Assembly: GCF_023913515.1 (NCBI RefSeq)
Contig: NZ_CP099391.1
Span: 2,790,001-2,854,000, forward strand
Direction: 5' to 3'
Length of the DNA stretch: 64,000 nucleotides
Source of the DNA: Natronococcus sp. CG52
GTDB taxonomy: Archaea; Halobacteriota; Halobacteria; Halobacteriales; Natrialbaceae
Position numbers and translations under genes: made by a program. A model generated the notes under the pieces. The model was given only the letters and a program-made list of their open reading frames with translations, ran no database searches and was not told the origin of the DNA. Below are positions 1 to 6,834 of this stretch, piece by piece; positions within the stretch are counted from its first letter, which is position 1, and every line of letters begins with the position of its first letter.

Positions 1-720
1 GTCGTTCAGCCCTCCCAGCAGGTTCTCCTCGGGGACGCGAACCTCGTCGTAGATGATCTCGGCGTGACTCGAGCCCGTAAACTCGCCGCCGACGTGCGGG
101 ATGTCGCGCTCGTACTCGACGCCGTCGGTGTCGGTCGGGACGAGGAAGATCGAACAGCCCTCGTAGGGGTGGGCGGCCTGGTCGGTCCGCGCCATGACGA
201 GCAGGACGTCGGCCTCGCTGCCCTGGGTCGTCCACCACTTGTGACCGTCGATGACCCACTCGTCGCCGTCTTTCTCGGCCGTGGTCTGGATCATCTTCGG
301 ATCCGAGCCGCCGCCCTGCATCGGCTCGGTCATCGAGAACCCCGAGTGAATCTCCGCGTCGACGAGCGGTCGGAGCCACTCCTCCTTTTGCGCCTCGGTG
401 CCGGCCATCTCGAGGGTGTGCATGTTCCCTTCGTCGGGCGCGTCGACGCGGATCGCCAGCTGCCCGAGCAGACTGCGGCCGGCCTCCTCGAACGCCGGCA
501 GGACGTCGCGGAACTCGAGGCCGAGGCCGCCGTACTCCTCGTCGATCTGGGGCGCGTAGAGGTCTCGATCGCGCGCCTTCTCTCGTAGTTCTTCGACGAC
601 GTCGTCCGGAACCGGACCGTTCCCGAGCCACTCGCGCTCGACCGGAATCACTTCGTCGTCGACGAACTCGCGAACGTCGGCGGCCAGTTCACGCGCTCGG
701 TCGCTGTCGTGGTACTCCAT
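1..720 (-). CDS. Acyl-CoA dehydrogenase, C-terminus beyond window edge
   Basis: Reading leftwards from the ATG at 720 gives an acidic protein starting MEYHDSDRARELAADVREFV that stays open to base 1, so the C-terminal part is outside the window. The visible 240 residues cover the helical N-terminal domain and the start of the middle beta domain of an acyl-CoA dehydrogenase: a Y-G-G-L-G segment near residue 64, the FSMTEP segment that contacts the flavin, and the downstream WWTTQGSEADVLLVMARTD strand. The family oxidises acyl-CoA to trans-2-enoyl-CoA with FAD and passes electrons to ETF. It is divergent from an APH-like kinase gene, an arrangement reminiscent of the kinase-ACAD fusion ACAD11. 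The substrate cannot be read from the sequence. Confidence 0.9.
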   Translation of the reverse strand, partial: MEYHDSDRARELAADVREFVDDEVIPVEREWLGNGPVPDDVVEELREKARDRDLYAPQIDEEYGGLGLEFRDVLPAFEEAGRSLLGQLAIRVDAPDEGNMHTLEMAGTEAQKEEWLRPLVDAEIHSGFSMTEPMQGGGSDPKMIQTTAEKDGDEWVIDGHKWWTTQGSEADVLLVMARTDQAAHPYEGCSIFLVPTDTDGVEYERDIPHVGGEFTGSSHAEIIYDEVRVPEENLLGGLND

Positions 721-741
721 GCCGTAACGTATGCGAACATT

Positions 742-757
742 GTAAAATAAGGTTTCC
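742..757 (-). promoter_or_regulatory. Promoter of the acyl-CoA dehydrogenase
   Basis: On the minus strand GGAAACC is followed by TTATTTTAC, a good archaeal BRE plus TATA box. It is centred about 27 bp before the ATG at 720, consistent with a leaderless transcript. Confidence 0.6.
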
Positions 758-806
758 GTCGTAACTATTTTCGTTAACCGGGCCGGGGATAGTACCGTAC
801 GCGACT

Positions 807-887
807 ATGAAACTCGGGCCACCCCTTCCGACGGATCCGGCCGTATCGAGCCGACAGCCGACCGAACGCGCCGAACGCGAGCCATGA
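807..887 (+). CDS. 26-residue mini-ORF coupled to the downstream kinase
   Basis: A 27-codon frame begins at the ATG at 807 (MKLGPPLPTDPAVSS...) and its TGA overlaps the kinase ATG as ATGA at 884-887. A TATA-like GTTAACC at 773-779 lies about 30 bp before 807, so a leaderless transcript would begin on this mini-ORF. No family is recognised. It may be a translated leader that hands ribosomes to the kinase gene, or a chance frame in the 5' leader. Two more mini-ORFs of this kind occur in the window, before the MMPL exporter and before mnhB. Confidence 0.35.
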   Translation: MKLGPPLPTDPAVSSRQPTERAEREP

Positions 888-1993
888 CCGACAGCTACTA
901 CGAGCGACTCGTCGACGAGGACGCGCTGGCGGCGTACCTCGAGAACCACCTGGGCGCGGCCGAGGAGTACGATATCGACCGGCACCAGGAGGGCCACTCC
1001 AACGAGACGCTGTTCGTCACCTGGGGCGACCGCGACCTGGTGGTCAGACGGCCCCCGCCGGGCGAGACCGCCGACACCGCCCACGACGTCCTGCGAGAGT
1101 ATCGGGTGACGAACGCGCTCGTCGACACCGACGTCCCCGTCCCCGAACCGCTGCTCGCCTGCGAGGACCACGACGTCATCGGCAGCGATTTCTACGTGAT
1201 GGAGCGGCTCGAGGGGCACGTGCTCCGGCTCGAGGAGCCCGACGAGTTCGCCGTCCCCGACGCCCGCGAGCGGATCGGCGAGGAACTCGTCGACACGCTG
1301 GCGGCGATCCACGACGTCGACTACGAGGACGTCGGCCTCGGCGAGTTCGGCTACCCCGAGGGCTACACCGAGCGACAGGTCGAACGCTGGGGCCAGCAAC
1401 TGATGTGGGCGTTCGACCGCACCGCGGACGAGCGGGAGGTGCCGGACCTCTACGAGGTCGGCGCGTGGTTACAGGAGAACGCGCCGGACGAGCACCCACG
1501 CGCCCTCGTTCACGGCGACTACAAGCTGGATAACGTGATGTTTGGGCCAGCGGGACGCGACGCGTCCCGGAACGAGCGAGCGGACGACGTCCGCGAGCCG
1601 GCGACGCCGGAACTGGTCGGCGTCTTCGACTGGGAGATGGCCACGCTCGGCGATCCGCGGGCCGACCTGGGCTGGATGCTCTCCTACTGGCGCGACGCGA
1701 AGGATCCCGACCCCGCCGTGCCGGAACTCACGTCGACGTTCATGGAACGGGAGGGGTACTCGAGCCGCCGGGAACTGGTCGACCGCTGGGAGGACCGGAC
1801 CGGCCTCGCGTTCGAGCACGAGCGGTTCTACCGCGCGCTCGCGGTGTACAAGCTGGCCGCCCTCGGCGAGATGTTCTTCCGGCGCTACCTCGAGGGGAAC
1901 AGCGACGACCCGATGTATCCGAAGATGGAGGAACGCGTTCCCGCACTGGCCGCGCGGGCGATGCGAATCATCGAGGGCGAGGAGCCGCTCTGA
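884..1993 (+). CDS. APH/ACAD11-type phosphotransferase (kinase fold)
   Basis: The 369-residue protein has an aminoglycoside-phosphotransferase fold. HGDYKLDN near residues 210-217 is the catalytic loop with its Asp and Asn, and VFDWEMATLGDP near 248-259 carries the metal-binding Asp. Relatives are often annotated as phosphotransferase family protein and occur beside acyl-CoA dehydrogenases. In animals the equivalent domain is fused to the dehydrogenase in ACAD10/ACAD11, where it phosphorylates 4-hydroxyacyl-CoA. A similar role here is inferred from the divergent dehydrogenase and the following MaoC gene. About 20 low-complexity residues between the two motifs (nt 1552-1610) are encoded by a palindrome cluster not expected in the family. 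The gene is followed one base later by MaoC. Confidence 0.85.
   Translation: MTDSYYERLVDEDALAAYLENHLGAAEEYDIDRHQEGHSNETLFVTWGDRDLVVRRPPPGETADTAHDVLREYRVTNALVDTDVPVPEPLLACEDHDVIGSDFYVMERLEGHVLRLEEPDEFAVPDARERIGEELVDTLAAIHDVDYEDVGLGEFGYPEGYTERQVERWGQQLMWAFDRTADEREVPDLYEVGAWLQENAPDEHPRALVHGDYKLDNVMFGPAGRDASRNERADDVREPATPELVGVFDWEMATLGDPRADLGWMLSYWRDAKDPDPAVPELTSTFMEREGYSSRRELVDRWEDRTGLAFEHERFYRALAVYKLAALGEMFFRRYLEGNSDDPMYPKMEERVPALAARAMRIIEGEEPL
1552..1610. repeat. In-frame cluster of three perfect palindromes inside the kinase gene
   Basis: Three perfect inverted repeats lie within 59 bp: GGGACGCG/CGCGTCCC (1552-1559 and 1561-1568, 1-nt spacer), GCGGAC/GTCCGC (1580-1585 and 1589-1594) and CCGGCG/CGCCGG (1598-1603 and 1605-1610). 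They encode roughly AGRDASRNERADDVREPATP, a hydrophilic insert between the catalytic loop and the metal-binding motif. The reading frame is kept. It resembles the cluster inside the helicase gene at 8846-8970. Confidence 0.6.
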
Positions 1994-1994
1994 G

Positions 1995-2450
1995 ATGCGC
2001 TACTTCGAGGACATCGAGGTCGGCGAGACCCGCGAGTTCGGCGAGTACCACGTCACCAGCGACGAGATCGTCGAGTTCGCCGAGCGGTACGATCCGCAAC
2101 CGTTTCACGTCGACGAGGAGGCTGCAGCCGAGACCATGTTCGGCGAACTGGTCGCCTCGGGCTGGCACACCGCGGCGATGTCGATGCGAATGCTCGTCGA
2201 AGGGCCCGACGACGAGGAGGACCGGGCGTCGATGGGTTCGCCCGGGGTAGACGAGCTTCGCTGGCACCAACCCGTCAGACCGGGCGACACGCTCTCGCTC
2301 CGAACCGAGGTGCTCGAGAAGCGACCCTCCGAGAGTCGCTCGGATCGCGGGTACGTCAAGAGCCGCCTCGAGACGTTCAATCAGGACGACGAACTCGTCA
2401 TGAGCTGGGTCGGGAACGCGATCTACGAGCGACGAGAGCACGAGGAGTGA
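1995..2450 (+). CDS. MaoC-family (hot-dog) dehydratase
   Basis: This 151-residue single hot-dog protein starts MRYFEDIEVGE. It has the MaoC hydratase signature around YDPQPFHVDEE (residues 35-45), with the catalytic Asp and His, followed by the helix G-W-H-T. The family hydrates enoyl-CoA or acts in related CoA-thioester chemistry. The start ATG lies one base after the kinase stop (TGAgATG), so the two are surely co-transcribed. The length is normal for the family. A second, only distantly similar MaoC gene lies at 4644-5081 with the same one-base spacing behind its own upstream gene. Confidence 0.88.
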   Translation: MRYFEDIEVGETREFGEYHVTSDEIVEFAERYDPQPFHVDEEAAAETMFGELVASGWHTAAMSMRMLVEGPDDEEDRASMGSPGVDELRWHQPVRPGDTLSLRTEVLEKRPSESRSDRGYVKSRLETFNQDDELVMSWVGNAIYERREHEE

Positions 2451-2680
2451 GCGGCTCCCGGCACTTCCGAAGAACGAGCGCCGTTCTCGGTGCGTCTGCC
2501 GGCGATCCGTCCGAACGTCACATCGACGAGGGTGTTCGTCCCGACCCGCAATCCCAGCGATAGTTACCGGCGTTTGTTCTACCGTCGGCGTGCTATACGA
2601 TATACGGTATCTCCCCTACTGAATTAACAATGGTAACATGGTTCGGTGGAGTTAAGAGCGTCCCGGCCGACGACACGAGC

Positions 2681-4642
2681 ATGTCATACGACACCATCGA
2701 CCGCGTCGCCGTCCTCGGCGCGGGGAACATGGGACACGGAATCGCCGAGGTGACCGCGATGGCCGGTTACGACGTCGCGCTCCGGGACGTCGAGCCCGAG
2801 TACGTCGAGGACGGCTACGAGTCGATCGCCTGGAGCCTCGAGAAACTCGAGGAGAAAGACCGCCTCGGCGAACCGGCCGACGAAATTCTCGAGCGGATCG
2901 AGACCACGACCGACCTCGAGGCGGCCGTCGCCGACGCCGACCTCGTCATCGAGGCCGCGCCGGAGAACCTCGAGCTGAAACACGAGATCTTCACCGATCT
3001 CGAGCGTTACACCGACGAGGACGCGCTGCTGGCGACGAACACCTCGAGCCTGCCGATCACGGATATCGCGGAGGTCGTCGACACGCCCGAGCGCGTGCTC
3101 GGCCTGCACTTTTTCAACCCGCCGGTGAAGATGGACCTCGTCGAGGTCATCTACGGCGCCGAGACGAGCGACGAGGGTGCCGAAGCCGGCTACGAGTGGG
3201 TCGAGTCGATCGAGAAGACGCCGATATACGTCCGCAAGGACGTCCGCGGTTTCGTCGTCAACACCATCGTCGGTCCGTTCATCGGCGAACCGGCGTGGAT
3301 GGTCTCCGAAGGAGATACCGACGTTCGACAGGCTGACGCCGCGATGACCCACGGGCGAGGCTACCCGATGGGGCCGTTCGAACTCGCCGACCTGACCGGG
3401 ATCGACGTCGGCTACCACGTCCGCAAGGAGGCCGGCGACGACGTCCCGCCGATCACGGAGGAGAAGGTCCAGGCCGAAGAACTCGGCAGGAAGACCGGCA
3501 AGGGGTTCTACGACTACGAAGACGGTGTCGGACCCGACTATGAGTCCGGCGACGGAGAAGGGTTCGACACGCTCCAGGTCGAGGCGCGGATGGCCAACCG
3601 CGCGGCCTACCTGGTCGGCGAGGACGTCGCAACCCCCGAAGCGATCGACACCGGCGTCCGTCTCGGACTCGGCTTCCCCGAGGGGATCTGCCGCCGCACA
3701 GATAAGATCGGCCTCGATACGGTGCTCGAGAAACTCGAGACCCGGCTCGAGGAGACCGGCGACGATCGGTTCGAGCCCCATCCGCACCTGCGAGAGCTCG
3801 TCGAATCGGGGCGGACCGGCGAGGACGCCGGCGCGGGCTTCCACGAGTACGGCGACGGCGGGGAGGGCGACCTCGACTCCTACCGCTACCTGAACGCGGA
3901 TCTCGAGGACGGCGTCCTCGCCGTCGAGCTCGACCGCCCGGAGCGGATGAACGCCCTCTCCGCAGACCTGCTCGGCGAGGTCGACGACCTGTTCTCGTCG
4001 GTCGACACCAACGAAATTCGGTGCGCGACGATCGAGGGGACGGGCGACCGCGCGTTCAGCGCCGGCGCGGACATCACCGGATTCGGCTCGCTCGAGCCGA
4101 CCGACGCGATGGACGTTACGCCGGCGTTCGAGACGGTCAACAACTTCCCGCGACCCGTCGTCGCGAAGATCGACGGCTACTGTCTCGGCGCCGGACTGGA
4201 GCTCGCGCTCGCCTGCGACCTGCGACTCGCGACCGAGCGGTCGGCGTTCGGCGCGCCCGAGATCGGACTCGGCCTGATTCCCGGCGGCGGCGGCACGCAG
4301 CGACTGATGCGCGTGCTCGGCGAGACCCGCGCGAAGGAACTGGTGTTCCGCGGCAACCACATCGACGCCGAGCGGGCCGAGCAGTGGGGACTGGTCAACC
4401 GCTCGGTCGAGCGCGACGACTTCGAGGACGTTGTCGACGAGTTCCTCGACGACCTTCGCAACGGCCCGCCGCTCGGCCTCGAGGTCGCTAAGAAGGTGAT
4501 GAACGAAGGTGAGGACGCCAGCCTCGAGGCGGCGCTGGCGATGGAGAGCCAGGGCTTCGGCCTGCTGATCGGCACCGACGACGTGCGAGAGGGAACCGCC
4601 GCGTTCGCGGAGGACCGCGAGCCGGAGTTCGAGGGCGAGTGA
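2681..4642 (+). CDS. 3-hydroxyacyl-CoA dehydrogenase / enoyl-CoA hydratase fusion
   Basis: This is a 653-residue bifunctional beta-oxidation enzyme. Residues 1-290 form the NAD-binding Rossmann domain (GAGNMGHG at 13-20) and the first C-terminal HCDH domain, with the catalytic His in LGLHFFNPP near 143. A second HCDH half follows, and a crotonase domain runs from about residue 400, with SAGADITGF and the glycine-rich LIPGGGGTQRL that carries the oxyanion and catalytic region. The order dehydrogenase-hydratase is the reverse of bacterial FadB and is common in archaea. The start was taken at MSYDTIDRVAVLG. An in-frame ATG at 2630 is possible because TATA-like boxes precede both (about 2595-2606, and GTTAAG at 2651-2656). 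Confidence 0.92.
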   Translation: MSYDTIDRVAVLGAGNMGHGIAEVTAMAGYDVALRDVEPEYVEDGYESIAWSLEKLEEKDRLGEPADEILERIETTTDLEAAVADADLVIEAAPENLELKHEIFTDLERYTDEDALLATNTSSLPITDIAEVVDTPERVLGLHFFNPPVKMDLVEVIYGAETSDEGAEAGYEWVESIEKTPIYVRKDVRGFVVNTIVGPFIGEPAWMVSEGDTDVRQADAAMTHGRGYPMGPFELADLTGIDVGYHVRKEAGDDVPPITEEKVQAEELGRKTGKGFYDYEDGVGPDYESGDGEGFDTLQVEARMANRAAYLVGEDVATPEAIDTGVRLGLGFPEGICRRTDKIGLDTVLEKLETRLEETGDDRFEPHPHLRELVESGRTGEDAGAGFHEYGDGGEGDLDSYRYLNADLEDGVLAVELDRPERMNALSADLLGEVDDLFSSVDTNEIRCATIEGTGDRAFSAGADITGFGSLEPTDAMDVTPAFETVNNFPRPVVAKIDGYCLGAGLELALACDLRLATERSAFGAPEIGLGLIPGGGGTQRLMRVLGETRAKELVFRGNHIDAERAEQWGLVNRSVERDDFEDVVDEFLDDLRNGPPLGLEVAKKVMNEGEDASLEAALAMESQGFGLLIGTDDVREGTAAFAEDREPEFEGE

Positions 4643-4643
4643 G

Positions 4644-5081
4644 ATGGCCGTCTCGTTCGATGACCTCGAGGTCGGTCACGAGGTCGTCACCCACTCGCGG
4701 ACGATCACCGAGGCGGACGTCCGCAACTACGCGGGCGTCAGCGGCGACTTCAACCCGCTACACCTGAGCGAGGAGTACACCGCCGACACGCCGTTCGGCG
4801 AGCCGATCGCCCACGGCGCGCTCCTGTTCGGTATCACGACGGGGCTCCTCTGGCAGTATCGCCACGAGCGCCCCGTGACGATCGCCTTCTACGGGGTCGA
4901 CTCGCTCCGGTTCACCGAACCCGTTACGATGGGAACGACGGTCCGCGCCGAGTCCGAACTGATCGAGAAGGAGCCGCGGGATCACCCGGTCGCGAACGGC
5001 GTCGCTCGTTACGAGACGCGACTCGTCACCGACGAGGACGAGACCGCACTCTCGTGTGAGATGATCACGCTCGTGCGCTGA
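4644..5081 (+). CDS. MaoC-family dehydratase, second copy
   Basis: A 145-residue hot-dog protein carries SGDFNPLHLSEEYTADTPFG (about residues 33-52), the (R)-hydratase signature with the Asp and His dyad, followed by IAHGALLFGITTGLL. This is closer to the (R)-specific enoyl-CoA hydratase/PhaJ type than the copy at 1995. It starts one base after the stop of the fusion enzyme (TGAgATG), so it is in the same operon. It could give the pathway a route to (R)-3-hydroxyacyl-CoA, for side-chain degradation or PHA precursors. The role is inferred from family and context. Confidence 0.88.
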   Translation: MAVSFDDLEVGHEVVTHSRTITEADVRNYAGVSGDFNPLHLSEEYTADTPFGEPIAHGALLFGITTGLLWQYRHERPVTIAFYGVDSLRFTEPVTMGTTVRAESELIEKEPRDHPVANGVARYETRLVTDEDETALSCEMITLVR

Positions 5082-5174
5082 CGGCCGTTCGACCCGTCGC
5101 TCGATTTAGCTACGCGCCAGATCGGCTTCGCTTCACCTCCGTCTCTCCGTGCTCGGAGACCGGCGGTCGGGGGC

Positions 5175-5726
5175 TCACTCGAGGTCGGCCTCCTCGCGCA
5201 GGTCCTCGTAGATCTCCGGATCGGTCTGGAACTTGAGGACGTTGTGGACGGCGGAGTTGCGGAGGTTGGCGATGACGTCGCCGTGTTCCTTGTAACAGTC
5301 GTGGATCCACCGAGAAATCTGCTCGCGATCCCGGAACATCATCACCGTCTTCCACTGGTACTCCCCGTCAGAGAGGAAGAAAAAGAGGGTGTGTTTGTCC
5401 GCCTTGATGTCCTCCATCGCCTCGCGCCAGTTGTCGGCGAAGTGTTCCGGGTTGAACTTGAACTCGAACAGCGCGAAGGTGTAGTACTCCTCGTTGGGGA
5501 TAATCGCCTCCCGGAAGACGCCCTCGTTGCGCATCCGGCGGATCGACTCGCTGACGGTGACGTGGGAAACGTCGATGTCGTACCTCGACTCGAGCACGTC
5601 GGTGAGCTCTCGAGAGGAGAGCTGTGGGTCCTCCGCGAGTTCACAGAGGATCGCGATATCGCGATCTTTGAAGTCCCAGTTCGGCGGATTGGTGGCGGTC
5701 ATACTGTCGTGAAGGTCGTCGTTCAT
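5175..5726 (-). CDS. Winged-helix transcriptional regulator (Lrp/AsnC-like HTH)
   Basis: The 183-residue protein begins MNDDLHDSMTATNPPNWDFK, and an alternative ATG lies at 5702. Residues 20-75 form a winged helix (DRDIAILCELAEDPQLSSRE and HVTVSESIRRMRNEG) like Lrp/AsnC or haloarchaeal wHTH regulators. The C-terminal part (FALFEFKFNPEHF, HTLFFFLSDGEYQWKTVMMF) is a beta-rich sensing domain unlike the classical RAM domain. It sits convergent to the beta-oxidation operon and 8 bp downstream of the hydrolase stop, with which it is probably co-transcribed. It may regulate the acyl-CoA cluster, but the effector is unknown. Confidence 0.8.
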   Translation of the reverse strand: MNDDLHDSMTATNPPNWDFKDRDIAILCELAEDPQLSSRELTDVLESRYDIDVSHVTVSESIRRMRNEGVFREAIIPNEEYYTFALFEFKFNPEHFADNWREAMEDIKADKHTLFFFLSDGEYQWKTVMMFRDREQISRWIHDCYKEHGDVIANLRNSAVHNVLKFQTDPEIYEDLREEADLE

Positions 5727-5734
5727 TGCAAACG

Positions 5735-6589
5735 TTACGTATTCCGTTCCGTGAGGAACTCGCAGAGTTGGTCCCGGTACGCTTCCGAACGGTCTTCGGG
5801 CACCCAGTGGTAGGCGTCGGACAGCGGGGCGAGTTCGGCTCGTTCGAGGTCCGCGGCCAGCCGCTCGGCGTAGGAGTACGGCTGCATCGCGTCGTCTTCC
5901 CCCCACAGCAGCAGCGTCTCGGCGTCGATCGCCCCGTAGTCGAGTTCGGTCGTGTGATTCGTGTTCGTCGCGACGGCGTTGCGAACCAGCGAACGGTGCC
6001 CCTCGTCGGACAGCCACGGCGCCTTCATCCCCTCGACGAACGCGGGATCGGCCTCGCCGTAGGCGCCGTCGACGAATGCCGACTCCAGCCGCGCCTCGAG
6101 TTCCGATCGATCGAGGTCGGCGCTCGAAGGAAGTCCGAGTTCCGAGACGAACTCGACGGGCCAGGAGTCGTAACAGACCGCGTTCGAGAGCACGAGCCGC
6201 TCGACGGCGTCGGGGTTGTGCGCGGCGAAACGCAGGGCGACGCCGCCGCCGATGTCGTGAGCGACGATCGAAACCGTCTCGAGTTCGAGTTCCGCGAGCA
6301 GCGACTCGAGCATCGCCTCCTGCGCCCTGATCGAGCGATCGAACCCGTCCGCCATCGCGGAGTTTCCGTACCCGAGCAGGTCCGGCGCGACGGTTCGTCG
6401 CTCCTCGGCGATCGTCGGAACGACGTCGCGCCAGAGGTACGACCAGGTCGGAATTCCGTGGAGGAAAACGACGGGGGGTTCGTCGCCGGTCCGGGTCCCT
6501 GCCGCGTGGTACGCGACCTCGAGTTCGTGGTCGTCGACGGTGACGGTCGCCGTCGTCTGTCGCCCGCTCCACGTCTCGTGGTCGACCAT
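5735..6589 (-). CDS. Alpha/beta hydrolase, haloalkane-dehalogenase/epoxide-hydrolase type
   Basis: The 284-residue protein has HGIPTWSYLWR near residue 44, carrying the oxyanion element typical of haloalkane dehalogenases. The nucleophile elbow is VAHDIGGG near residue 108, so the nucleophile is Asp rather than Ser. The general-base His lies in DAYHWVPED near the end, and a catalytic acid is probable in LLWGEDD. An Asp nucleophile fits dehalogenases and epoxide hydrolases rather than esterases. A Shine-Dalgarno GGAGG (complement of 6597-6601) precedes the ATG by 7 nt. The gene abuts a 48-residue ORF whose TAG touches its ATG. The substrate is unknown. Confidence 0.85.
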   Translation of the reverse strand: MVDHETWSGRQTTATVTVDDHELEVAYHAAGTRTGDEPPVVFLHGIPTWSYLWRDVVPTIAEERRTVAPDLLGYGNSAMADGFDRSIRAQEAMLESLLAELELETVSIVAHDIGGGVALRFAAHNPDAVERLVLSNAVCYDSWPVEFVSELGLPSSADLDRSELEARLESAFVDGAYGEADPAFVEGMKAPWLSDEGHRSLVRNAVATNTNHTTELDYGAIDAETLLLWGEDDAMQPYSYAERLAADLERAELAPLSDAYHWVPEDRSEAYRDQLCEFLTERNT

Positions 6590-6736
6590 CTAGAGGCCTC
6601 CACGGGAAGCCGCAGGCGGTCGCTCTGCCTCTCGTTCCTCAACGGCGGTAGTGTCCGAATCGCGACCCCGACCAGCGGACGGCCCGAGATCCGGTTCGAC
6701 GACGATTCGTTCGCACGTTCGCTTCTGCAGCGTCAT
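6590..6736 (-). CDS. 48-residue small protein directly upstream of the hydrolase
   Basis: A short frame begins MTLQKRTCERIVVEPDLGPS and ends with TAG immediately followed by the hydrolase ATG (TAGATG). A GGGAG element 8 nt before its ATG and a TTTATA box at 6773-6778 about 38 bp upstream support its use as the first gene of the transcript. The product is hydrophilic with a single Cys, has no recognised domain and may be disordered. It is either a real small protein or a translated leader. Conservation in relatives would decide. Confidence 0.45.
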   Translation of the reverse strand: MTLQKRTCERIVVEPDLGPSAGRGRDSDTTAVEEREAERPPAASRGGL

Positions 6737-6772
6737 ACGCTCCCTTTGCTTTCCAAGGTAAAGTTCGTTTGG

Positions 6773-6778
6773 TATAAA
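6773..6778 (-). promoter_or_regulatory. TATA box for the small ORF-hydrolase-regulator transcript
   Basis: TTTATA on the minus strand would place the transcription start near 6750, leaving a short leader that contains the GGGAG element before the ATG at 6736. Confidence 0.45.
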
Positions 6779-6834
6779 CGGAACCGTTGTTAACCGAACG
6801 TCGGGTCGAACTCGATTCCCCTCGTTCGGCCCGG

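Noticed and set aside
2684-4360. 558-codon minus-strand frame under the beta-oxidation fusion gene
   Set aside because: It is the antisense image of a clearly real enzyme; its product is low-complexity Arg/Val/Glu sequence without domains.
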